Source: Stichopus chloronotus
Taxonomy: Eukaryota; Echinodermata; Holothuroidea; Aspidochirotida; Stichopodidae
DNA: 64,000 nucleotides
Assembly: GCA_021234535.1 (NCBI GenBank)
Contig: CM037839.1
Location: 23,671,196-23,735,195, forward strand
Direction: 5' to 3'
Shown piece after piece: positions 36,501-45,622 of the stretch; position 1 is the first letter of the stretch, and the number at the start of each line of letters is the position of its first letter. The notes under the pieces were generated by a model that worked only from the letters and a program-made list of their open reading frames with translations, was not told the DNA's origin and did not search any database. Made by a program: the position numbers and the translations under genes.

Positions 36501-38558
36501 GCCACTAACAAAGTCAGAATTATGTTTACAATTAGTAAAATAATAAATGAAATATCCACTTGTTTGACAAAATGTACATCAATTTAAGTTTGCCTTCGTG
36601 ATTGTTTTTTTTTTTTGGTTTCTCTCTGATCAATCATAAATACGAGTTTCAGTTGAATTAGGAACATATCTTTTTTTTCATTTTTTTTTTTGTTTTAGGA
36701 AAGAGGTGCACAATCAGAAAAAAAAAACTATGGATCATATCATGCAATTGCAGGTGCATGTTACGGCTACAAAAAGGTCCGTCGATTATAACACAGTAAA
36801 ATACCATCAGTTTTGATGTGCTCAGATCTGTCTCCTAGTCTGTCCAGCATATAATGGAGTTTCCAAAGATAGAAGCTAACAAAAGAGTAGAGAACTTACC
36901 GACCGCATGGACTTCGATATGAGAAAAACGAGCCGACGAATAAGGTGTCTTGAGTCGCTTAACCGTAAACATTTTCTCGTGTAGTGTAGTCACGTTATAA
37001 ATGAGCAGTGAACCATTGGCAAAGATACCGTATTCCTGTGACAAATAACCATAACCAGATTTAGTAGAATCTTGTAAGACCACGATGGGTCTTTCTGATC
37101 GCGTGTCCGTTCTGTTATACCACATTATTACGTAAGATCCCTGGTCGAAGGAGCAGTGGATCACTCCGATCTTCCCTATTTCTACGTGCTGTGTTGGTGG
37201 ACAATAGTCTCCCGTAGCTGGTGGAGATAAACGTACATAACACTTTCTGTGTCTGAAAAATCACATAACGTGGATTGGATAAGTTTAATGGTACAGTTGG
37301 ACAGTCATGCTATTTACGGTATCCGGGTTGCATTGAAAGTGATTGCATGCGTAGGGAAAAGCAAAAAACATTAAAATTTCATACCATCAGTGGTTTGGTA
37401 AGTCTTTGTTAATTGCACCATTCCGACAGAAATTTGGGAGAATAAATAGTTTTTAGGTGGGACGTTCTGCCATATGGGTTATATGTTTTCAAATTCTTCT
37501 ACCATAACGACAAAATGTGTGAAATATAATAATGTAGGGATTGACAGTTTTCATTCAACTTAACCGTGCGCTTCTTTGAACAAGCCAACAGGAAGGATAT
37601 TACTAACAGATAATAGTTGGTCGGAACAGCTGATCGAGGACACCGTAATGAGGTAATCCTTTGGTAGGTTATTTGTAATTACAGTGTTTCGTTTCACTAT
37701 ATACTACGATTCAATCAAGGAGCGACGACACAAAGTATTTATTTGATAGACCATTGAGCAACTCACAAAGTTTCTGTAATGTGCTAAAATCATGTCTCGA
37801 GAACACCCTTTTTTGCATGATAGAACATGAGGTGATATCGATCGAGACATACCATAATAGTTAGGGTTTGTTCCTTTGATGAAACCTTATCATGTGAGGA
37901 TTGGCTGCATGAGGTCTGTGCTGTTGCATGTTCATTAGTACTGCTTGTTTATGTTTTTATTGTTATTATCACGTTTCCGTTGCTTTTTATGCAAAGTGGT
38001 CACTTTCAATTTCGGTCACTGAGTGACGTATTCCGAACATGAAAAACCTCTCGTGTACGTTTAAAAATAAAGAAAAACTGAAGACCAAACAAATATTATA
38101 CTTCTACTTACCACACACACGAAAACACTTTGAGGCTTATATTCAGTCTGAGAGAACGTTTTACGAAACTTATCTGTTTAATATCTGTTGGACTTAATGA
38201 TAGCTGTCAGTACTTCCATGTCTTCCATCTTATCATGCATCTATAATTCCCATATACTTTTCCTTTTGCATATGTACTTTTGACTTACTCGAAACATGTG
38301 TAGTCAATACAGCCAGCAAAATCCAAACACAACAAGTACTGTATCGTCCCTTGGCAAAATTTTGAAATGGTTAGTCCTTCCCTGTAATCTTTGCATGACT
38401 AATCCTATCATGCAGTTTATCCATTTTTGTCTTATTGTAATGTCAGCTCCCATAGTATGCATTTGGTGCATATCTCGTTTCGACTTACCCAAACCGTGTG
38501 TAGTCAATACAGCAAAGAAGATCCAAACACAACAGCTCTTTCTCATCTTTCTGGTCAT
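33455..38558 (-). CDS. IgSF gene B: paralogue of gene A, gene span
   Basis: Model of five minus-strand coding exons: 38489-38558, 36900-37217, 35754-36398, 34852-35190 and, tentatively, 33455-33573. They total 1491 nt, or 496 residues. The first four exons match gene A exactly in length (70, 318, 645 and 339 nt) and in phase, and their sequences align throughout; shared stretches include EIGK-G-I-CSF, NGSLLIYNV or DGSLIIRNV, SLEKVTVECR and PPVQLE. Tandem duplication is therefore clear. The predicted protein is a secreted-pathway, four-Ig surface molecule. The 3' end differs from gene A. The nearest consistent terminal exon encodes a C-terminal hydrophobic segment with no tail, which would suit either a GPI-attachment signal or a tail-less membrane anchor. 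A distant membrane exon at 26.25 kb is the alternative. I cannot decide between these from sequence. Confidence 0.75.
33888..34204. repeat. Block shared with 16481-16830
   Basis: Collinear with the segment upstream of gene A, but lying here inside gene B, between exon 4 and the tentative terminal exon. It could be a copied promoter region, a recombination footprint or an unclassified repeat. Confidence 0.65.
34852..35190 (-). CDS. IgSF gene B exon 4: membrane-proximal Ig domain
   Basis: 339 nt, phase 1 at both ends: acceptor TTGCTCAG (exon starts 35190), donor GTAAGC at 34851. It starts with the linker VTPTPPYLIVAGC, then NQQYCVIDVERRGNLTC. The C-strand reads PPVQLEF, so the usual tryptophan is phenylalanine here (gene A keeps LEW). 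The closing cysteine is in VTVECRE. It ends TRLDLFFPD. The extra GC...QYC cysteine pair is conserved with gene A. Confidence 0.85.
35754..36398 (-). CDS. IgSF gene B exon 3: two Ig domains
   Basis: 645 nt, phase 1 at both ends: acceptor TTTTCCACAG (exon starts 36398), donor GTATGA at 35753. The first domain has SQLSCFVRSARP, GIEWIYE and SLLKCQAV. The second has MSLDCFDG, LVVWKKEN and HEGQYLC, the canonical closing motif with H for D. Several NxT/NxS sites are present. The exon length equals that of gene A. Confidence 0.85.
36900..37217 (-). CDS. IgSF gene B exon 2: V-like Ig domain lacking the F-strand Cys
   Basis: 318 nt, phase 1 at both ends: acceptor CTCCACCAG (exon starts 37217), donor GTAAGT at 36899. 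It opens TGDYCPPTQHVEIGKIGVIHCSF (quoted in parts as TGDYCPP and EIGKIGVIHCSF), carries tryptophan in VIMWYNR and ends the E-F region with ANGSLLIYNV and HEKMFTV. As in gene A, the F-strand position expected to be cysteine is valine (F-T-V), while an N-terminal cysteine (DYC) is present. The first ATG inside the exon is not the start; the acceptor extends the exon upstream. Confidence 0.85.
38249..38358 (-). pseudogene. Start-less duplicate of the gene B signal-peptide exon
   Basis: This segment repeats 38449-38558. The exon end and GTAAGT donor (38288) are offset by exactly 200 bp, and CCVWILLAVLTTH is still readable, compared with CCVWIFFAVLTTH in the active exon. The positions matching both ATG codons now read TTT and CGA, and an upstream in-frame stop (TAA) precedes the block. 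It cannot start translation by itself. It retains a donor but has no evident acceptor. Confidence 0.7.
38489..38558 (-). CDS. IgSF gene B exon 1: signal peptide
   Basis: ATG at 38558 starts MTRKMRKSCC, followed by the hydrophobic core VWIFFAVLTT and HGL. It is cut in phase 1 at a consensus GTAAGT donor (38488). A second in-frame ATG lies at 38546, but the first gives 70 nt, the same as gene A. The joined product reads ...HGL-A-TGDYC. A second copy of this exon, without a start codon, lies exactly 200 bp downstream on the same strand. Confidence 0.75.
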
Positions 38559-39596
38559 AGGCCTGTTAAAGGTGATAAAATTAGGGACTTTGCTGTTGGC
38601 AATATATGTATATATATATATATACATGGACTATCGAGCTGTTTATTTAGATTAGGTTTCTCCCAGCTGACGTGTAGACTTTCTTTCTGTGTAGACATAT
38701 ATATATATACATTACCTAGTCATCATTATCCGAAACATAATCTGTAACGAAGTTAACGACAGTATCGCCAAAAGCCACAAAATCTTCACTTTATTAAAAT
38801 TGACGTCCTGCCATAAACCACGTGTCCTCGTTGACACTGAAAAGAAATGACAACAACAAGAAATCAATATCCTGTTTTGTTACCTAGTTACAATCTCTAG
38901 TGACATATTTGGCCTAACCGCAAAGGGCAACTTAATATTCTTCGGAAAGGCATTATCTTTATGAATACTTAAACACTAAAAACTTGCTTAGTTAGTAAGA
39001 ACACAGTAGCAAAATTCGGAAAATTGTCATTTTACCGAGATAAAACAACTTGTCAAAAAGTCACTCAGAAAACTGTGTTTTGGTCAAGGAACTTGTTCTT
39101 TTGACAAATTTGAACTCGCCCAAATGACTGCGTTCCTTATTTTATCATTTTTTATGATGGTTCTTAATAGAAAAATGTCAATTTTCTGAATTGTGAACCT
39201 TTTAGAAAGGTGCTGAAAAACGCCAAATTAGCTTATTTCATATTTTTGTCGTTACAACGAGTAGGTTAATTGGGCACAACGTCAAATTTAGGAAAAGTGT
39301 AACTTTGGTCGACGGCCCCTTGACTCTTCCGTATGAACCCTTGACATGCCAGCATAGGATTCTAAGAGAAACCCACGAACGCCTTCTGGTCTCGAAAATT
39401 TCGTTATGAGAATTTTGGGTTGACTAATATAACGTATTATATATTCTGAGGATATGAAAGATGATTGTTTTCGTAAGATTACAGTAATTACATCCAGTAA
39501 TGCATTCAATCGTGATGTAGAAACCGCTATTTACACAATGACAGATACTGACCATAGTTGATGACTGACAGGCATGACGACTCCATGTACACACCT
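38559..39596. other. Upstream flank of gene B
   Basis: Putative promoter side of gene B. TA runs lie at 38608-38626 and 38697-38710. No TATA box could be assigned with confidence. The block found upstream of gene A is absent. Confidence 0.35.
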
Positions 39597-39835
39597 ACAC
39601 AGTAAGCAAGAACACAGACAGATAAACAAGTAGACATGTAGACAGACATAAATGGATGGATATATGGATGGGTAGATAGATGCCTGTCTATCTGTCTATA
39701 AGTCTATCTATATGTCTATCTGCCTGTCTGCCTATCTGCCTATATGTCTGTCTGTCTACTTGTTTATCTATCTGTCTATCTGCCTGTCTGTCTGACTGTC
39801 TGCCTGTCTAGTTGTCTATCCTACTTAAATCGTTT
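39597..39835. repeat. Inverted GATA/GACA microsatellite
   Basis: A purine-strand part (AGACAGATAAACAAGTAGAC, 39615 onward) is followed by a TCTA/TCTG part containing GTCTACTTGTTTATCTATCT near 39755. These are reverse complements, so the array folds back on itself rather than being a simple one-way microsatellite. Confidence 0.75.
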
Positions 39836-39924
39836 TCTGTGCTAAAACAAACTGATTGAATACATTTCATACGGTATGCAATGAAATATTGAAGTCAGTA
39901 AAAGGTAAATATGTGCACTTGCAA

Positions 39925-40195
39925 TGATACAAAAAGACGTCTAATCTTGTTCTTGACGACCGTGGCGACGACCGTGTTGTTTCTTTCCCACTACATCTTT
40001 TCTGCATCTTTCCCAGTGAGAGGTGAGCAATGTATCGAGCTGCTTGAGTGAGTTCAAACCTCTCCGCTCCCATCTCTATATACTGTATTTCTACAAGTAT
40101 GCATACTATTAGGTTTCTGAATGCTGGTCTTGTGCTTTCCCGAGGACAATCAGACCCGCCATATTGTTGGAGATGCAAAGCTGTAGTGTGGGACA
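39925..40195 (-). pseudogene. Decayed copy of IgSF exon 4
   Basis: The minus strand aligns with gene B exon 4 over most of its 3' half: FRN, YIAHLSLGK against YVADLSLEK, and SSRTRLDVF against LSRTRLDLF, reaching the donor position, where GCAAGT replaces GTAAGC. The conserved VTVEC closing strand is destroyed (KMQKRC), and the 5' half with LTC and QLEF is lost or scrambled. It lies 1.4 kb upstream of gene B in the same orientation and marks a third, dead member of the array. Confidence 0.7.
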
Positions 40196-43100
40196 TGCTT
40201 TATGTCTGCTCTCGGAACAACCCTCACTGAAAACGGATGAAGTCAATTTAATATCATGCTCATTAGAATTCACCTCAAGCTGCCAATTAAGAAAGTCAGT
40301 CGTGTCAATGCAGCTCAGTAAAAGGAGCTATACGTGAACCGTACAGAGCTCTGTAATATACCTGGACGGTACGTGATCAAACCGTTCAAAGACAATACTG
40401 CCTCCTATCTATCAGAAATGGAGACACTATTCGAATCGAGTCGAAATTATTGCTGTGGGGTTTCTAGAGTATGAATACCCAATACAAATATTAACACAGG
40501 ATGGTGACCCTGTTACTGGAGAAAGGAGAACACATCGCCTTTCACTGACAAAAAGGTGACGCGCTGAATCCCCCCCCCCCCCTGCCATATTACCACTTAA
40601 AGGGCAACATGACTCTGGGTAATTTCGCAGTTTACCAGTAGTGCACATACGTGGCCTTATATATAGCCTGTTTTCGAGAAAGACAATTATTTGGCAAATC
40701 CACTCTCATTTAGCTGACACGTTTCTCTGTTTTGTTTTTCTTGTCCAAAGATGTGTTCCAAACTCGTCAAAGTTAACGCCATTAACTGTTGATGAAATGA
40801 ATAATTTAAATTTGAATGCTTGATCGATCCACACGTGACAGCATATACCGATTATAAGTGTTGTTCGGTTGGCTAATCGACCTTTACATGTAACCTGCGA
40901 TAAAAAATGTCACCTTCTACCCAACACTCAATTGGTGGCACACAGTGTAGCTAAATCGTATCGGATCACATTAGTTTCGTGTGCCACCATACATATGCCT
41001 GTATCAAACACATACAAATTACCAGTGGTACATTGGAGCTATTACAGAGGTCCATAATCCGATTCAGTGATTTCCCTCATCCTAAATTAGGTAAGCATAG
41101 TTCTTAAACCCTACCCACACAAATCTCTTTGTAAGACGTTCAATATGATATGGCTTCCAACTAGGACGGAATTAAGGGAAAACGGCTACATCCGTATGCA
41201 GCAAAATCAAAATCAGTCAGGTACACCGAACCTTGAGTCCTGCATTATGTTAGCAAGACACAGTGCGGATGTATAATCACACATTTTCACTTGAAGAGAT
41301 GCGGTCTCATAGACATCAAATTACCAGTTCCCTTTTCACATGCATTAGCTCTACACATAAACAGTCTCTCGGTTTCCTGCAGTGAAGGCAGTGCGTTCGG
41401 AAAGTCCCTAATGTCACAGTGTCTTGAATTGTTGACGTTCTTCTCATAAATAATGAGATTACCAGAGTAACCAGACATGTATGAAGATACCGTTTGAACT
41501 CAGCCATAACAAAAGAGTTTGTAGGTCTAGGAGAACATTTACTTACCAAGAGTATCTCAGTCGATTCAGAACAGCAATCATTCCCTTTTCGAACACAATT
41601 AATGCCGTATGTGCTTTCTGTTCACATTATAATTCTAAAATATTTCGATGAGTCATAACTCTGGAATATCGCTGAGATTGACGACATGCATTTGTGAAAC
41701 GCTGCGCATATATTGAGGCCCGTTTTCGTCTGGCTGTCTGGCTTACTCCTCCGATGTGTAACTCAAGGTAAGTATAGGCCTATAATATATTGCTGCTGCT
41801 TTACCGACGGCAAACTGTACCATCGAAAAGACGCTACTAAACATCCTGTTTTACGTTTAGAATATTCGATTGTAGTAGCTGGGGTACGTATTCAAATATA
41901 TATATTGATGAGTAGAACTAGTGAGACAGGGAAAACACCACGAATTTGTTTCGTGCAGACCTTTGGTAGCCTACTTGGTGCACTCATAAGGCGTTACGTA
42001 GCGACTGACTGGAGATGGGGGGGGGTTACATGTATTTGTTGTGAAGGAATTTGCTAGCATGTCGGTATGTGGGTAATTCGGTTTGAAGGTGCACTGGACG
42101 ATGTGCTTTGCCAGTGAATACTTTTCAAAAAAGAAAGATTGCGTTTATTAGTTTTGTTGTTGTATGGTTGTGTTCGCTTGAGAATTTGCCATTTGATTTG
42201 GAATTCTCTGTACTTTTTCTTTAACGACTCAATGTACTTGCTAAGTTTGGTATCTTTCTTGCGTTCGTTAGTAAATGAACTTCTGTGATTATTATAGCGA
42301 TTATAATTGTAGTGTAGGCTATAGTATCGTAGTTTTTATTCTTAGTCTAGTGATTGTTATTATAATATTGAATTCCGTTGCGCATTGCTTCGGATTTGGC
42401 GATTCTATTTTCTATGTCTGTTGCTTGGTAGACAATAGACTTGCTCCTAAAATGTCCACTAAAAGGACATTTTCTTTCTCGAATCAGTTGCATTGCTTTT
42501 GTCCTTCTTTGGTGGGCTGATAATGCCTTTGTTAAGGGAGCTATTTATGTTTTTAATGTTATGCATACAGCTATAACTAAGTTGAACGTCGTTTCTATTG
42601 ATTATTTTATGTAATTTGTGAGTCGTTGGAAATTCCTCGTCGATATAATTCTGAAGGAAGATTTGTCTGCGTTGGTTTTGACATGCCTACTAAAGGATGG
42701 GGTAAACCACATGATATTGCTGCATAGATTTTTCTTTTCAGGTGTATTTTGAACATACTGAGCGTGGTGCAATTTGAAGCTATGGCTACGTACGTTTGTT
42801 GAGTGCTACGTGCACGTATTGTAGTGTATTATTTGGTTTGGTGAATGGCTTATAGTTGCCTGCAGATAGGTCAAAGGTTACATCTAAAAGGCCTACTCTT
42901 TTACTAGCTTCAATAGTCACTGTTAGTCCATGCTTGTTGGAAATCTTTCTTATTCCTTCAAATGACTCAAGAGAGAAGCATTACAGTCAGCAAACGCTGT
43001 AACTTATGTACGATGGAAGTATCTTATTATCCACCGTCCAACAATGCCCTTCCTAAATCAACTACTTGAACTAGTTGGCACGTGCCGACATGCGTTTTAG

Positions 43101-44099
43101 TTCAAGCTTAGTAACTACCTAATTTAGCCTGGCAACCGCGCGTAGTCACAAGATGCGCGCAAATACCCACGCGTATGAGATATTTGAGAATCGTTGCAGA
43201 GTAGCATACTTCCATGATGAGAGCAGTGAGATAATTGTCCCCACAGAATAATATTACAATGAGAAATAATTCAGATATTTCCGCGATGTTCCAAACAAAC
43301 CCTCCGAGTTTTGAGATTTTATTATTTTAACTTTGCTTTAAGAGAGTAGCTCGGTTAACCATGGCTAATATTACCGAGGCCCTCTATAAAATTACACAAA
43401 TATAACACAGTAGTGAAAAAAAATAAATTACTGAATTAAACGAATGTAAATGAATTTAAGACCTGAGAACGAACATATATAAAAATAGAAACAAAATAAG
43501 ATGAAGTTATACAAAATCTTGGATTAGACGCGTAAAAGTAGTGTCCGATGGTGCACTCTTAAAATTAGTTGGCAATTCATTCCATTGCTGAACTTCAATA
43601 ACTGAAAATTTTCATGAAGCTCGATATTTCCCCTTGGTAAGAATAGGTTTAATATTGATGTAGACCTTAAGGTATGACTATGGACATTTCCAATATATTC
43701 GAATAAATCTTTCATATAAGATCTAAGGGTAAGGCTAAGATAAGGTTAAGATAAGGCTAAGGTCATTTAATAATTTGCATATCACGCACAGCCGTTTATA
43801 CTTAATTAGTTGATCAAATATGTTCCATTCAAGTCTATCGACACGATTGATCAATCTGTCCTATACGGAGCATTGAGTACAATTCTGGGAGCACTCTTCA
43901 TTTTTTTTTTATTATTCTTTCTTTGGTCCCTTCCTTACTTGACCTCCACATAAGTCTACAGTAATCAATTTAAGGTAAGATATATCCATTAAAAATACAA
44001 GTTGGTGTATCGATATACGGCTTGATTCTTCTTAAAAATGCTAGTCTCGAGCTAACGGTCTTACTCACATGATTTTTTTGTTCGTCCCATGTGAGATTG
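40196..44099. other. Intergenic, no convincing gene
   Basis: Nothing was recognised apart from a signal-peptide-like stretch at 41713-41764 (plus) that ends at a GTAAGT donor but has no in-frame ATG. C11 at about 40570 and G9 near 42020 are homopolymers. Near 43.72-43.76 kb AAGGCTAAGATAAGG-type units repeat a few times. Confidence 0.4.
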
Positions 44100-44290
44100 G
44101 TACATGTCAGTCCTGGTAGATAATATCAAATCCCCCCCCCCCCCCCACATTTTGTAAAGAGAAATGGTTTGGGTCACTTTTTGAATGGTAGAGGGACATT
44201 GTAACAAATGTCGCCCACAGTTTTGGTAAGTGACATGTACTCCCCTTCTGATATCTATATACCGTACCGTTTTCTATAGACTGATTTTCA
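44100..44290. repeat. Fragment of the repeat seen at 17.6 kb
   Basis: A C16-like run and CACATTTTGTAAAG, AGAAATGGTTTGGGTCACTT and GCCCACAGTTTTGGTAAGTGAC match 17.59-17.74 kb, in the same orientation. Confidence 0.55.
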
Positions 44291-45622
44291 GATTCCTTGC
44301 CGAAGGCAGGCAAGGAATTTATGCGATGGTGATGACGTGTGCGCGCATGTGTGCGTGACGCCCTGGCTTTCAAACACGAAATCGCAAGAAGGGAAAGGTG
44401 CTCGAAAGGTACAAAGTTGGTACGTTGGTAGTCCATTGTGAGTAGACTGTCCCTATTGTTTTTCATGGAGGTCAAAGGTCATTCGAAGTCAACAGAGCAT
44501 GAAATATGAAAACCTGTTAAGGGAGATATCTCAGAAATGGAATGTTGTTGGAACTTCAACCTCTTATCATTTCTAGCACTTGTTGAGTAGATGATGTCTG
44601 CAGCTTTTTGCAAGGAGGTCAAAGGCCATGTGAGTTCAACAGAGGACATAGTTTGGAAACCTTGTAAACATGATATCTCAAGAAGGTAAAGGTGCTTAAA
44701 CTTCAACGTTACTGTGCTGATAGTAGTTTGTGAGTAGACGATCCCAATTGTTTTTCATGGAGGTCAAAGGTCATTTCAGGTCACCTGAGCTTAAAGTATG
44801 AAAACCAGTCAACGGGACATATCTCAGCAACATAACGTTGATGGAACTTCAAAGTGTTGTCGTTGGTCGCACTTAATATGAAGGCAATGTTTGTAATTTT
44901 TAATGGAGGTCAAAGGTCATGTGAGGTTAATCGAAGGCATAATTTTTTTTTGTACCATGGGAGACTGAGAAAATCATGTTTTCATATTTAGTCAAATGTT
45001 AAAATTGCAGAGTTAATGATCTTAGAGACTTGTATTTATAGCAAAAGCCGACGTTTGTGGACCTACTTGTAGATAACAACTGTGCAGTATTCTGGGAAGT
45101 CAAGTGTCACATCTTGTCATCACTGAAAAGCAATAGAATGGATCGTTCCAATCCCCCTCCCTTGTTTCTTGCCAAAAAGTAGACGTTTAATGGCAGATAA
45201 ATGTTGCTAAATAGAATTTTGTCTTATTTTCTTCAACAAGCTATTTGTAACCCAGTACAAACAATCCTTTCACATCACTTAACCCCTTTTTAGATTTATC
45301 AACAACTTATTTTCCAGCAAACCCCAGTCAAGATTAACAAAGTACTTTGTTTGAGTCATCTTTCCCAACGGAACTACCCTTAAGCAGGGAAATAGTTTTC
45401 AGGCAATCTTTGCCAACTTTTACCACACTTTGGTGTCAGGAATTTTCTGATATGTCATAATTTTCATACGTGGTTTACATTGTTGTGTTCTGTTTTTTAT
45501 TTTGATATGGTCCCTTTCTTCTCCGTGGTTGCTTCTTTCTAAAGTGACGATGAGTGTTTGAAAAAAAAAATGGAGATATTGGCAAGGAATCACAAAGTCT
45601 TTTGACTCTCTGGTTTTACGTA
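44291..45622 (+). repeat. Composite dispersed element, copy 2
   Basis: The head is a palindrome with arms ATTCCTTGCC and GGCAAGGAAT (44292-44318). It is followed by a TG/GT-rich part, a 146-bp tandem array with DR1 motifs, a block reading AAAAGTAGACGTTTAATGGC and GTTGCTAAATAG, then TGTAAACCACGT on the other strand, and an end near GACTCTCTGGT. It matches 22161-23578 in inverted orientation and, without the DR1 array, 50617-51325. No protein-coding frame of useful length is present. The class is not recognised. Confidence 0.7.
44388..44975 (+). repeat. 146-bp tandem array with DR1 (AGGTCA) motifs
   Basis: AGGTCAAAGGTCA, a perfect direct repeat of AGGTCA with one spacer base, occurs at 44469-44481, 44761-44773 and 44907-44919. 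One copy with a single substitution lies at 44616-44628. Spacings are 147, 145 and 146 bp. Flanks repeat as well: GATATCTCA-AA, GAACTTCAA and GTGAGTAGA. DR1 is the consensus for RXR/HNF4-type nuclear receptors; whether any factor binds here is unknown. Confidence 0.8.

Noticed and set aside
38296..38747. Plus-strand frames over the gene B leader region
   Set aside because: Antisense of the duplicated signal exon; the two similar peptides reflect the 200-bp duplication.
44107..44475. 122-codon minus-strand frame
   Set aside because: Lies across the poly-C tract and the composite element; a matching frame appears in the inverted copy at 23.3 kb, so it belongs to the repeat.
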